From positions 1 through 8,160 of the forward strand of contig CAKQXI010000109.1 of NCBI GenBank assembly GCA_934281565.1: a stretch of DNA of 8,160 nt, written 5' to 3'. This document shows positions 1 through 6,363 of the stretch, piece after piece (the stretch's first letter is position 1; every line of letters begins with the position of its first letter). The notes under the pieces are model-generated. The model made no database searches. It was not told where the DNA came from and worked only from the letters and a program-made list of their open reading frames with translations. The translations under genes were made by a program, and so were the position numbers. This DNA comes from an uncultured Prevotella sp. (GTDB taxonomy: Bacteria > Bacteroidota > Bacteroidia > Bacteroidales > Bacteroidaceae).

Positions 1-41
1 GTAGCCATCTTGTGGCCCTTCTTTTTCTTTCCGTTTGGCAT
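1..41 (-). CDS. AURKAIP1/COX24-domain small ribosomal protein, N-terminal fragment
   Basis: Seen: on the minus strand an ATG at 41-39 opens a frame running off the left edge. It encodes 13 complete codons, MPNGKKKKGHKMA, then a partial codon starting AC (Thr). Known: Bacteroidota carry a very short (about 30 residue), extremely Lys/Arg-rich protein that begins almost exactly this way (MPxGKKxKxHKMATHKRKKR...). It is annotated as AURKAIP1/COX24 domain, the family of mitochondrial mS38 and mycobacterial bS22, which sits in the small ribosomal subunit. Inference: this is that protein. It lies 44 bases downstream of the HU gene on the same strand, with no TAnnTTTG box in the gap, so it is probably co-transcribed with HU. 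The start is preceded by A/T-only sequence and no Shine-Dalgarno. The identification rests on 13 residues, but the pattern is distinctive. The rest lies outside the window. Confidence 0.72.
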   Translation of the reverse strand, partial: MPNGKKKKGHKMA

Positions 42-42
42 G

Positions 43-60
43 ATTTTAAAATTTTAAAAT
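43..60. repeat. 18-bp perfect A/T palindrome in the HU/ribosomal-protein gap
   Basis: Seen: ATTTTAAAATTTTAAAAT is identical to its own reverse complement and lies one base upstream of the start codon of the small ribosomal protein gene (minus strand). With only A/T pairs it would make at best a weak hairpin. It may simply reflect an A-rich translation initiation region, and no function is claimed. Confidence 0.4.
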
Positions 61-85
61 ATTGTTATTATAAAAATGTTATCGG

Positions 86-364
86 TTATTTCTGCATTTC
101 CTCAATGAAGCTCTTGGATGGCTTGAAGCTTGGCAAGTCATGAGCAGGGATAGTGATGGTAGTATTCTTGGAGATGTTACGTGCGGTCTTAGAGGCTCTG
201 TGCTTGATATTGAAACTACCGAACCCCCGCAGGTATACGCTATCTTTTTTCTCAAGTAGGCTCTCCTTTACCTTCTCCATGAAGGATTCGACTACCATGC
301 CAACTTCTTTCTTTGGCATTCCAGTAGCAAGAGCTACTTCGTTGATAATATCTGCTTTAGTCAT
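86..364 (-). CDS. hup: HU family DNA-binding protein
   Basis: A 92-residue nucleoid protein of the HU/IHF family, which binds and bends DNA as a dimer. Seen: N-terminal helix-turn-helix dimer core (residues 1-45, MTKADIINEVA...), the hallmark RGFGSF at 46-51, the beta-arm (about 52-75) and the C-terminal FKPSKSF helix (80-86). The length is normal for HU. The arm tip aligns without gaps to E. coli HU, but RNPQTGK is replaced by RNISKNT, so the intercalating proline position is Ile64. The start at 364 is the only sensible one; it has an A-run upstream instead of a Shine-Dalgarno, as is usual in this phylum. A good promoter lies at 414-444. The small ribosomal protein gene follows 44 bases downstream. 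The specific paralogue (HU versus IHF-like) cannot be fixed from sequence alone. Confidence 0.95.
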   Translation of the reverse strand: MTKADIINEVALATGMPKKEVGMVVESFMEKVKESLLEKKDSVYLRGFGSFNIKHRASKTARNISKNTTITIPAHDLPSFKPSKSFIEEMQK

Positions 365-413
365 TTTTTTATGCGTTATTCTGTAATTACTAATTATTAT
401 CTAAATCGGTGTG

Positions 414-444
414 CAAAGATACAAGTTTTTTGTGATATAACAAA
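414..444 (-). promoter_or_regulatory. Bacteroidota-type promoter for the HU gene
   Basis: Read on the minus strand: -33 box TTTG (444-441), a 19-base spacer, then -7 box TATCTTTG (421-414), an exact match to TAnnTTTG. Transcription would start around 405-410, giving a leader of roughly 40-45 bases before the ATG at 364. The phylum consensus is established knowledge; use of this site is inferred. Confidence 0.75.
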
Positions 445-483
445 GAAGTTAACGATATTTTTGCAAATATTTTACTCTAACTA

Positions 484-515
484 TTTGCGTATAAGGTTTT
501 TATTGCGTATTTTTG
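484..515 (+). promoter_or_regulatory. Bacteroidota-type promoter for the TPM/lemA operon
   Basis: TTTG (484-487), a 20-base spacer, then TATTTTTG (508-515), an exact TAnnTTTG. Transcription should start near 519-524, leaving only about 11-16 bases before the ATG at 535. This placement makes the ATG, rather than the in-frame TTG at 532, the likely start. It is divergent from the HU promoter, with the two -33 boxes about 40 bases apart. Confidence 0.72.
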
Positions 516-534
516 CCGAAAAATTCAAGTTTTG

Positions 535-1353
535 ATGAAAAATATTAGGATTTACGTATTCATCTTGTTGATGATGATAGGGATTGTGAGTGTGAGCGCA
601 GGGAAGGTTTGGAATGCTGACAATGTTCCAATACCTTATCTGCATGACTCTACCCAGTATGTCTCTGATCCAGACAATTATGTGCCTCAAGCTCTGAGAG
701 ACTCTGCCAATTCCTATCTGCGCAAACTCAATATAGAATGTGGTGTGCAGAATGTGCTGATTATCGTGGGAAAGGTTGAGAACCAGGATGCTTTCCGTAT
801 GGCGCAAGATGTAGGCAACAAGTATGGAATAGGGCATAAGAAAACGAGAAGAGGATTGGTTGTGGTCATCGCTGTTGAAGATCATAAGTACTTTCTTGCA
901 CCTGGCATGGGATTGGAGGGCGAGCTGACAGATGTGGACTGTGATGACATAGCCAGGGCTTGTATCGTGCCAAACATGAAAGCTGACCGTCCTGGTGAGG
1001 CAGTTGTGGAAACAAGTCGTGCCATATATAATAAGGTGAAGAAAGGAAAGACGGAAATCAGTAGTGTAGACAACGGTCCAATGGAGGAAGATGACTGGGT
1101 GGCGGTCTTTATTCTTGTAGTTATCTTCTTTGGCATTCCTTTTTATATGTTTATCAAGTATGTCTTGCAGAGCCTTGGAATCATTAAGAAGAAACCAATG
1201 GATAAAAGGAAACAAAGGCGTAGACATGACGATGACGATTGGCTGCCTCCGTTCTTTATGGGTGGAGGTGGCTTCTCCAGTGGCAGCGGATTTTCTGGTG
1301 GTTCCTTTGGTGGTGGCTCCTTTGGCGGAGGCGGCTCTGGAGGTAGCTGGTAA
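535..1353 (+). CDS. TPM-domain (YgcG-like) membrane protein with Gly/Ser-rich tail
   Basis: A 272-residue envelope protein. Seen, in order: signal peptide (1-22, hydrophobic, ending SVSAG); a TPM domain (about 33-168) with the typical GIGxxxxxRGLVVVIAVEDHKYFLAPG core at 98-124 and the acidic LTDVDCDD at 131-138; an acidic patch (EEDD, 184-187); a transmembrane helix (about 188-211); a basic-then-acidic linker (KKKPMDKRKQRRRHDDDD, 218-235); and a Gly/Ser/Phe low-complexity tail (243-272). Known: TPM proteins (TLP18.3/Psb32/MOLO-1 family) of this YgcG layout place the TPM domain outside the cytoplasmic membrane with the Gly-rich tail inside. Some members have phosphatase activity, but the bacterial role is poorly defined. 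The start is ATG 535; an in-frame TTG three bases earlier is less likely. lemA follows 58 bases later with no promoter between, a recurrent TPM-LemA pairing. No substrate can be assigned. Confidence 0.88.
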   Translation: MKNIRIYVFILLMMIGIVSVSAGKVWNADNVPIPYLHDSTQYVSDPDNYVPQALRDSANSYLRKLNIECGVQNVLIIVGKVENQDAFRMAQDVGNKYGIGHKKTRRGLVVVIAVEDHKYFLAPGMGLEGELTDVDCDDIARACIVPNMKADRPGEAVVETSRAIYNKVKKGKTEISSVDNGPMEEDDWVAVFILVVIFFGIPFYMFIKYVLQSLGIIKKKPMDKRKQRRRHDDDDWLPPFFMGGGGFSSGSGFSGGSFGGGSFGGGGSGGSW

Positions 1354-1411
1354 TATAAGATTGGAAAAAGTAATAATAAATAATGTATAATCAAATTAAA
1401 AGTTTAGAATT

Positions 1412-1993
1412 ATGAAGAAAAAAAGTTGGATTATCATAGGCGTAGTAGTGCTTTTGATACTTTGGATTTTTAGTGGTTACAATGGTATGGTGGGGGCACA
1501 GGAGCAGGCAACGACAGAGTTGGCAAATGTCCAGGCTCAGTATCAACGCCGTGCCGACTTGATGCCACAGTTGGCAAAGATAGTGAAAGCGTATGCCAAG
1601 CATGAGAGAGAGACATTCGAGAGTGTGACCAAAGCTCGTGCCGCAGTTTCACAAATCAAGTTGGATGCTGCAACATTGACACCAGAGAAATTGAAGCAAT
1701 ATACGGAAGCCCAAGGTGAGCTGGCTTCGGCATTCTCTCGTTTGATGGTCGTAGCCGAGAAGTATCCAGAGCTAAAGGCAAGCGAGAATTTCAAGGCACT
1801 TCAAGTGCAGGAGGAAGGTACAGAAAATCGTATCAATGAGGCACGCAGAAAGTATAACGATGCGGTGCAATCTTACAATGTCAAGATACGTAAGATGCCT
1901 AATGCCTTGATTGCAGGAATATTCAATTTTAATGTAATGCCAAAGTTCGAGGCAGCCTCTGGAACGGAAAAAGCTCCTGACTTAGATATTTAA
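1412..1993 (+). CDS. lemA: LemA family protein
   Basis: A 193-residue membrane-anchored protein. Seen: a short N-terminal cytoplasmic KKK, a transmembrane segment (about 5-22), then a mostly alpha-helical coiled-coil-like domain. It has the family landmarks YQRRADLMPQLAKIVKAYA (44-62), AQGELASAFSRLMVVAEKYPELKA (100-123), QEEGTENRINEARRKYNDAV (133-152) and SYNVKIRKMP (154-163). Length and order fit LemA (PF04011). Known: LemA proteins expose a four-helix-bundle-like domain and often sit beside TPM or HtpX genes; their molecular role is unresolved. Inference: it works with the upstream TPM protein in one operon, because the 58-base gap contains no TAnnTTTG promoter. The ATG at 1412 has no clear Shine-Dalgarno, only an A/T-rich leader. 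No terminator is evident before pyk, so some readthrough is possible. Confidence 0.93.
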   Translation: MKKKSWIIIGVVVLLILWIFSGYNGMVGAQEQATTELANVQAQYQRRADLMPQLAKIVKAYAKHERETFESVTKARAAVSQIKLDAATLTPEKLKQYTEAQGELASAFSRLMVVAEKYPELKASENFKALQVQEEGTENRINEARRKYNDAVQSYNVKIRKMPNALIAGIFNFNVMPKFEAASGTEKAPDLDI

Positions 1994-2003
1994 TGGCTGC
2001 AGA

Positions 2004-2036
2004 TTTGCTATTTTTCAGAATTTCTTTGTACCTTTG
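2004..2036 (+). promoter_or_regulatory. Bacteroidota-type promoter for pyk
   Basis: TTTG (2004-2007), a 21-base spacer, then TACCTTTG (2029-2036), an exact TAnnTTTG. The transcription start would be about 2040-2045, giving a leader of about 25-30 bases to the ATG at 2070. It separates pyk from the TPM/lemA operon. Confidence 0.75.
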
Positions 2037-2069
2037 CAGAGAAATTAGAAAAATTAAGGTAAAATAGAC

Positions 2070-3521
2070 ATGAAACAAACAAAGATAGTAGCTTCAATCA
2101 GTGATCGACGTTGTGACCAAGACTTTATCCGCAAACTTTTCTTCGCTGGTATGAACGTTGTTCGTATGAATACCGCCCATGCTACAGAAGAAGGTATCCG
2201 AACCATCGTGAAAAATGTAAGAGCAGTGTCTCCTCATATAGGTATTATGATAGACACAAAGGGACCGGAGGTTCGTACCACAGGCGTTAAGGAACCTATT
2301 CATTATAATATAGGTGATGTGGTCAAAATCTTTGGTCGTCCAGAAATGGAATCTTCCCATGACATTGTCAATGTGAGCTATCCAAACATCACGGAGGATG
2401 TGAAGGTTGGCGATGACTTGCTTTTTGATGATGGCGAGTTGGATATGAAAGTGGTGGAGAATGCTGGTCCGATGTTGATAGCTGAAGTGCAAAACGAGGG
2501 TGTGCTTGGTGCTCATAAGAGTGTGAACGTGCCTGGTGAGCATATAGACTTGCCTGCCTTGACTGAGAAAGATCGCAAGAATATCCTCTTGGCTATCGAA
2601 CTGGACATAGATTTCATCGCCCACTCATTTGTTCGCAATGCTTCTGATGTGCAAGCTGTACAGAAGATTCTTGACGAGCATAACAGCGACATCAAGATTA
2701 TATCGAAGATAGAGAATCAGGAGGGTGTTGATAATATTGACGAGATTATCGAGTCTTCATACGGTATCATGGTAGCTCGTGGCGATTTGGGTATCGAAGT
2801 GCCTATTGAGAAAATCCCAGGCATCCAACGCCGTATCATCGAGAAGTGTGTAAAGGCACAGAAACCTGTTATCGTAGCAACACAGATGTTGCATACAATG
2901 ATACATAATCCTCGTCCTACTCGTGCAGAGGTTACTGATATTGCCAATGCTATCTTTTATCGCACGGATGCCTTGATGTTGAGTGGAGAAACTGCAAGTG
3001 GTAAGTATCCTTTGGAGGCAGTGCAGACTATGGCTCGTATTGCGGAACAGGCAGAAAAGGACAAGTCACCTTTGAATGATATTGATCCGATGACTCCAGG
3101 GGAGATTGATCAAAAGCTTTTCTTGGCACATGCTGCAATCGAAGCTACCAAGAAATTGGGCGTGGCTGGTATCATCACTGATAGTGAAACGGGTCAGACA
3201 GCTCGCGACTTGGCGGCATTCCGTGGTCCAACGCCAGTCTTGGCTATTTGCTATAAGGAGAAAACACAGCGTTGGCTAAACTTAAGCTATGGTGTTATCC
3301 CAATTTATCAGAAAGACCAGATTTCTACCAAAGCGATGTTTACGGCTGCGGTGAGAATGTTGCGCCAGAAAGGTTACTTGAAAGACGACGACAAGATAGC
3401 TTACCTAAGTGGTAGTTTTGGCGAGGGTGGCGGTACCACTTTCGTTGAGATAAACAAGGTGAATAAGATATTTGATAATAGCTATAGTTTCAATCTTCCA
3501 TCCAATGGAGTGGAAAAATAA
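2070..3521 (+). CDS. pyk: Pyruvate kinase
   Basis: Catalyses phosphoenolpyruvate + ADP to pyruvate + ATP, the last step of glycolysis, in the cytosol. Seen (483 residues): (beta/alpha)8 A domain interrupted by a B domain (about 72-160), then a C-terminal domain (about 345-470). Key residues are Arg32 (VVRMN), IDTKGPEVRT (61-70), catalytic Lys213 with Mg ligand Glu215 (ISKIENQEG), Asp239 (ARGDLGIE), Thr271 (ATQML) and the NPRPTRAEVTDIANA block (280-294). Glu68 with Thr64/Lys65/Thr71 is the signature of K+-dependent enzymes. Odd: the usual NFSHG is NTAHA, so the K+-ligand Ser is Ala36, and the position after ATQML is His275 rather than Asp/Glu. Both changes match my recollection of other Bacteroidales enzymes. 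A 12-16 residue polar tail extends past the family core. It has its own promoter; a weak AAGG lies about 10 bases before the ATG. Confidence 0.97.
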   Translation: MKQTKIVASISDRRCDQDFIRKLFFAGMNVVRMNTAHATEEGIRTIVKNVRAVSPHIGIMIDTKGPEVRTTGVKEPIHYNIGDVVKIFGRPEMESSHDIVNVSYPNITEDVKVGDDLLFDDGELDMKVVENAGPMLIAEVQNEGVLGAHKSVNVPGEHIDLPALTEKDRKNILLAIELDIDFIAHSFVRNASDVQAVQKILDEHNSDIKIISKIENQEGVDNIDEIIESSYGIMVARGDLGIEVPIEKIPGIQRRIIEKCVKAQKPVIVATQMLHTMIHNPRPTRAEVTDIANAIFYRTDALMLSGETASGKYPLEAVQTMARIAEQAEKDKSPLNDIDPMTPGEIDQKLFLAHAAIEATKKLGVAGIITDSETGQTARDLAAFRGPTPVLAICYKEKTQRWLNLSYGVIPIYQKDQISTKAMFTAAVRMLRQKGYLKDDDKIAYLSGSFGEGGGTTFVEINKVNKIFDNSYSFNLPSNGVEK

Positions 3522-3542
3522 GCTTAATTAATGGTCTAAACA

Positions 3543-3574
3543 TTTGCTGTTCTTGAAAAAAAACAGTATTTTTG
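3543..3574 (+). promoter_or_regulatory. Bacteroidota-type promoter for the export-lipoprotein/glmS operon
   Basis: TTTG (3543-3546), a 20-base spacer, then TATTTTTG (3567-3574), an exact TAnnTTTG. Start of transcription is expected near 3578-3583, about 22-27 bases before the ATG at 3605. An in-frame TTG at 3572 lies inside the -7 box, so it could not be on this transcript; this rules out the longer protein start. No other TAnnTTTG appears before glmS, so this promoter probably serves both genes. Confidence 0.75.
3547..3573 (+). terminator. Possible weak intrinsic terminator of pyk, overlapping the next promoter
   Basis: CTGTT (3547-3551) pairs with AACAG (3562-3566). After one C/A mismatch, TT (3553-3554) pairs with AA (3559-3560), closing a GAAA loop; the run TATTTTT (3567-3573) follows. 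The stem is A/T-rich and weak, so termination strength is doubtful. The stem exactly occupies the spacer between the two promoter boxes of the downstream gene, and the T-run is the -7 box. Confidence 0.35.
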
Positions 3575-3604
3575 CACCATAAAAATAATAGAATATTGTC
3601 GACA

Positions 3605-4405
3605 ATGAAAAAACTAATTTATACAGCAGTAGTCGCTATGACTATGATTTTGGTGTTTGGCAGTTGTGAAAGCACCAAGAATGTGGCCTATTTCAAAAAT
3701 GCCGATTCTATCAGCTTGGCTTCTTCAAAGGGACTCTATGAGGCTAAGATTATGCCAAAGGATGAGTTGACCATTACAGTTGTGACGACCGACCCAAGAG
3801 CTGCTGTTCCTTTCAACTTGGCGGTTACCGCTACGCTTGGTACTGGTGGAAACTTAAACTCAGGTAGCTCTACGTTACAAGGCTATTTGGTGGACAATAA
3901 TGGTGATATTCAGTTCCCAGTGGTAGGAAAGATCCATGTGGCAGGTTTGTCGAAGAATGAGTGCCAGGATTTGATTAAGGAGAAGATTAGTCCTTATTTG
4001 GCAGAGAAAGAAAATCCTATCGTTACTGTTCGCATGGCGAGTTATCGTGTCACGGTTACTGGTGAGGTTGCCAAACCCGGTGTCGTGTATGTGCCAACGG
4101 AGAAGATGAGCATTGTTGAGGCTTTGGCTTCTGCCGGTGACTTGACCATCTACGGTAAGCGTGAGAATGTGATGCTAATCCGTGAGGATGCCAAAGGCGA
4201 GACGCATGTGCATCGTTTGAATTTGAACGATGTCAATATCATCAATTCTCCTTATTATTATCTCCAGCAAAATGATATTGTTTATGTGGAGCCAAACAAG
4301 GTTAAGGCACAAAACTCAGCGATTGGTTCCTCTACGACCCTTTGGTTCTCTCTTGTAGGAACACTGATGTCATTGGCATCCATCATCATTTCCGTAGTGA
4401 GATAA
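3605..4405 (+). CDS. Polysaccharide biosynthesis/export lipoprotein (Wza-like, Poly_export + SLBB)
   Basis: An outer-membrane-associated export component for surface or capsular polysaccharide. Seen (266 residues): lipoprotein signal peptide with hydrophobic core 8-18 and lipobox FGS|C (Cys21); a Poly_export domain (about 45-143), starting YEAKIMPKDELTITV and including GYLVDNNGDIQFPVVGKI (93-110); an SLBB domain (about 149-206), VTVTGEVAKPGVVYVP onward; the closing LQQNDIVYVEPNK motif (220-232); and a C-terminal hydrophobic helix (about 246-264). Known: in Wza the C-terminal helix helps form the outer-membrane pore. It is shorter than E. coli Wza, having one SLBB unit, as is common in Bacteroidota. 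The ATG at 3605 was chosen because upstream in-frame starts overlap the promoter. Odd: no Wzc-like co-polymerase/kinase or glycosyltransferase gene is adjacent; instead glmS follows 37 bases later. The substrate polysaccharide cannot be inferred. Confidence 0.9.
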   Translation: MKKLIYTAVVAMTMILVFGSCESTKNVAYFKNADSISLASSKGLYEAKIMPKDELTITVVTTDPRAAVPFNLAVTATLGTGGNLNSGSSTLQGYLVDNNGDIQFPVVGKIHVAGLSKNECQDLIKEKISPYLAEKENPIVTVRMASYRVTVTGEVAKPGVVYVPTEKMSIVEALASAGDLTIYGKRENVMLIREDAKGETHVHRLNLNDVNIINSPYYYLQQNDIVYVEPNKVKAQNSAIGSSTTLWFSLVGTLMSLASIIISVVR

Positions 4406-4442
4406 CGGTAAGTTAGGATATAGGTTATCAAAATAATATATT

Positions 4443-6284
4443 ATGTGTGGTATAGTTGGATATTTAGGTAAGGATGCTGCTTATCCCATCCTAATTAAGG
4501 GCTTGAAACGCTTGGAATACCGTGGATATGATTCTGCTGGCGTCGCCCTTGTCAATGAGGATGGAACCTTGAATGTCTATAAGACGAAAGGTAAGGTGGC
4601 GGACTTAGAAAGTTTTTGTTCCGATAAAAACATTACTGGTTCGGTAGGTATAGCGCATACAAGATGGGCTACTCATGGTGAGCCATCTTCAGTGAATGCC
4701 CATCCCCATTTTTCTTCTTCCAAGAATTTGGCGATTATCCACAATGGTATTATAGAGAACTATGCTTCGATTAAGAAGAACTTGATAGCCAAGGGCGTTA
4801 CTTTCAAGAGTGATACAGATACCGAGGTTCTTGTTCAGTTGATAGAATATATCCAAGTTAAGAAAAATGTGGATTTATTGACTGCGGTTCAGGTGGCTCT
4901 CCATCAGGTAATTGGTGCATACGCCATCGCTTTGCTCGACAAGCGTGAGCCTAATCAGATAATCGCAGCTCGTAAGCAAAGTCCTTTGGTTGTAGGTATT
5001 GGTAAGGAGGGCGATTTTTACTTAGGTTCAGATGCCAGTCCGATTATAGAATATACCGATAAGGTAGTTTATTTAGAGGATGGTAATATCGCTGTGATGC
5101 GCCTTGGTGAGGAACTGGAGGTTGTCAATATCCAGAATGTGAAGTTAAATCCAGAGGTTCAGACAGTAGATATTGACCTCGGTCAAATAGAGAAAGGTGG
5201 TTTCCCTCACTTCATGTTGAAGGAAATCTTTGAACAGCCAGAATGTCTTCGTAACTGTATGCGAGGTCGTGTGGTAAATCAAGGCGTTGTGCTTAGTTCT
5301 ATCACAGACCATCGTCAGCAACTATTGAATGCCAAACGTTTTATCATCGTAGCTTGTGGAACCTCATGGCATGCAGGTTTGATAGGCAAGCAGATGATAG
5401 AGAACTATTGTCGTGTGCCAGTAGAGGTAGAATATGCCTCGGAGTTCCGTTATCGCAACCCTGTCGTTACCAAAGACGATGTGGTCATTGCTATATCCCA
5501 GAGTGGAGAAACTGCCGATACTTTGGCAGCAATCAAGTTGGCAAAGGAGAAAGGGGCGTTCATCTATGGCATTTGCAACTCTATTGGTAGTAGTATCGCT
5601 CGTGAGACAGATACAGGTACTTATATCCATGTAGGTCCAGAGATAGGTGTTGCCAGCACCAAGGCGTTCACTGGTCAGGTGACAGTCTTGACACTGTTGG
5701 CGTTGGCAATCGGAAATGAGAAAGGCACTATTGATGATGCTGATTATCAGAAGATAACGGAACAGCTTTGGAATATTCCTGAGAAGATGAGGGAAGTCTT
5801 GAAGCTGAACAATAAGATAGCCGACTTGAGCCGTACTTTCACATACGCTCGTAATTTTATTTACTTGGGTCGAGGATTTAGTTATCCAGTAGCATTGGAG
5901 GGAGCCTTGAAGTTGAAAGAAATCAGCTATATTCATGCGGAGGGTTATCCTGCTGCAGAAATGAAGCATGGGCCTATTGCCCTCATTGATAGCGATATGC
6001 CTGTGGTTGTCATTGCCACACATAATTTCATGTACGAGAAAGTCCTTTCCAATATTCAAGAGATAAAAGCTCGTAAGGGTAGGGTAATCGCTCTTGTAAG
6101 TAAGGGTGATGAAACGATTTCAAAAATAGCCGATGAGGTGATAGAACTCCCTGATACATTGGAGTGCTTGGAGCCATTATTGGCTACCATTCCTTTGCAA
6201 TTGCTCGCCTACCATATAGCAGTTTGCAAGGGTAAGAATGTGGACCAACCAAGAAACTTGGCTAAGTCTGTTACTGTTGAATGA
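4443..6284 (+). CDS. glmS: Glutamine--fructose-6-phosphate aminotransferase (isomerizing)
   Basis: Makes glucosamine-6-phosphate from fructose-6-phosphate and glutamine, the committed step to UDP-GlcNAc for peptidoglycan, lipid A and other polysaccharides; cytosolic. Seen (613 residues, full length): class II amidotransferase domain with nucleophile Cys2 directly after Met1, EYRGYDSAG (25-33), HTRWATHG (72-79) and oxyanion-hole HNG (100-102). Two SIS isomerase domains follow, with CGTSWHA (305-311), SQSGETADT (352-360), GVASTKAFT (402-410) and catalytic EMKHGPIALID (506-516), ending DQPRNLAKSVTVE with the Schiff-base Lys608. All key residues are intact. It lies 37 bases after the export lipoprotein gene with no promoter between, so it is likely co-transcribed from 3543-3574. 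A strong terminator follows at 6293-6328. No glmS ribozyme is expected in this phylum, and the 37-base gap has no room for one. Confidence 0.98.
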   Translation: MCGIVGYLGKDAAYPILIKGLKRLEYRGYDSAGVALVNEDGTLNVYKTKGKVADLESFCSDKNITGSVGIAHTRWATHGEPSSVNAHPHFSSSKNLAIIHNGIIENYASIKKNLIAKGVTFKSDTDTEVLVQLIEYIQVKKNVDLLTAVQVALHQVIGAYAIALLDKREPNQIIAARKQSPLVVGIGKEGDFYLGSDASPIIEYTDKVVYLEDGNIAVMRLGEELEVVNIQNVKLNPEVQTVDIDLGQIEKGGFPHFMLKEIFEQPECLRNCMRGRVVNQGVVLSSITDHRQQLLNAKRFIIVACGTSWHAGLIGKQMIENYCRVPVEVEYASEFRYRNPVVTKDDVVIAISQSGETADTLAAIKLAKEKGAFIYGICNSIGSSIARETDTGTYIHVGPEIGVASTKAFTGQVTVLTLLALAIGNEKGTIDDADYQKITEQLWNIPEKMREVLKLNNKIADLSRTFTYARNFIYLGRGFSYPVALEGALKLKEISYIHAEGYPAAEMKHGPIALIDSDMPVVVIATHNFMYEKVLSNIQEIKARKGRVIALVSKGDETISKIADEVIELPDTLECLEPLLATIPLQLLAYHIAVCKGKNVDQPRNLAKSVTVE

Positions 6285-6292
6285 TATAAATT

Positions 6293-6328
6293 AAGGGATT
6301 CGCCATTTCTTAGCGTTTCCCTTTTTTT
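6293..6328 (+). terminator. Intrinsic terminator after glmS
   Basis: The 5' arm AAGGGATTCGC (6293-6303) pairs with the 3' arm GCGTTTCCCTT (6313-6323): six pairs, a 2x2 T/T mismatch and three G/C pairs, closing a 9-base loop (6304-6312). A run of seven T (6322-6328) follows. It sits 8 bases after the glmS stop, so it should end the lipoprotein-glmS transcript. Confidence 0.82.
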
Positions 6329-6329
6329 A

Positions 6330-6363
6330 GAATTTAATGGGATAGGAAAAGGGAATTTAATGG
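6330..6363 (+). repeat. 11-bp direct repeat pair GAATTTAATGG
   Basis: Exact copies at 6330-6340 and 6353-6363, 23 bases apart. The second copy forms part of the outer left arm of the nested inverted repeat and runs straight into the first GAAGTTA unit. Confidence 0.6.

Noticed and set aside
429..463. Second plus-strand promoter upstream of the TPM gene (TTTG 429-432, TATTTTTG 456-463)
   Set aside because: The -7 box is a perfect match but the spacer is 23 bases, longer than the usual 19-21, and a better-spaced site lies nearer at 484-515. It could be a weak secondary start.
532..534. TTG immediately before the ATG of the TPM-domain gene as an alternative start
   Set aside because: The ATG at 535 directly follows in frame, gives a standard MKN signal peptide start, and fits the predicted transcript; TTG adds one residue without support.
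481..1227. Long antisense open frame opposite the TPM gene (about 248 codons)
   Set aside because: It mirrors a well-supported gene, its product has no domain organisation or plausible start context, and it is rich in His/Tyr/Cys as expected for a reverse-frame shadow.
1143..1394. Proline-rich antisense frame opposite the Gly/Ser tail (PPEPPPPKEPPPKEPP)
   Set aside because: This is the mirror image of GGT/GGC/TCC codons encoding the glycine/serine tail; composition alone explains it.
3572..3604. Longer N-terminus (11 extra residues from a TTG) for the export lipoprotein
   Set aside because: The TTG lies in the -7 box of the gene's own promoter, so it would be upstream of the transcript start. 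The lipoprotein signal peptide begins correctly at the ATG at 3605.
4406..4442. Regulatory RNA such as a glmS ribozyme before glmS
   Set aside because: The gap is only 37 bases and A/T-rich; the glmS ribozyme needs far more sequence and is known from Gram-positive bacteria.
5364..6059. Antisense open frame inside glmS (about 231 codons)
   Set aside because: It lies wholly within the intact glmS coding sequence, and the translation resembles no family.
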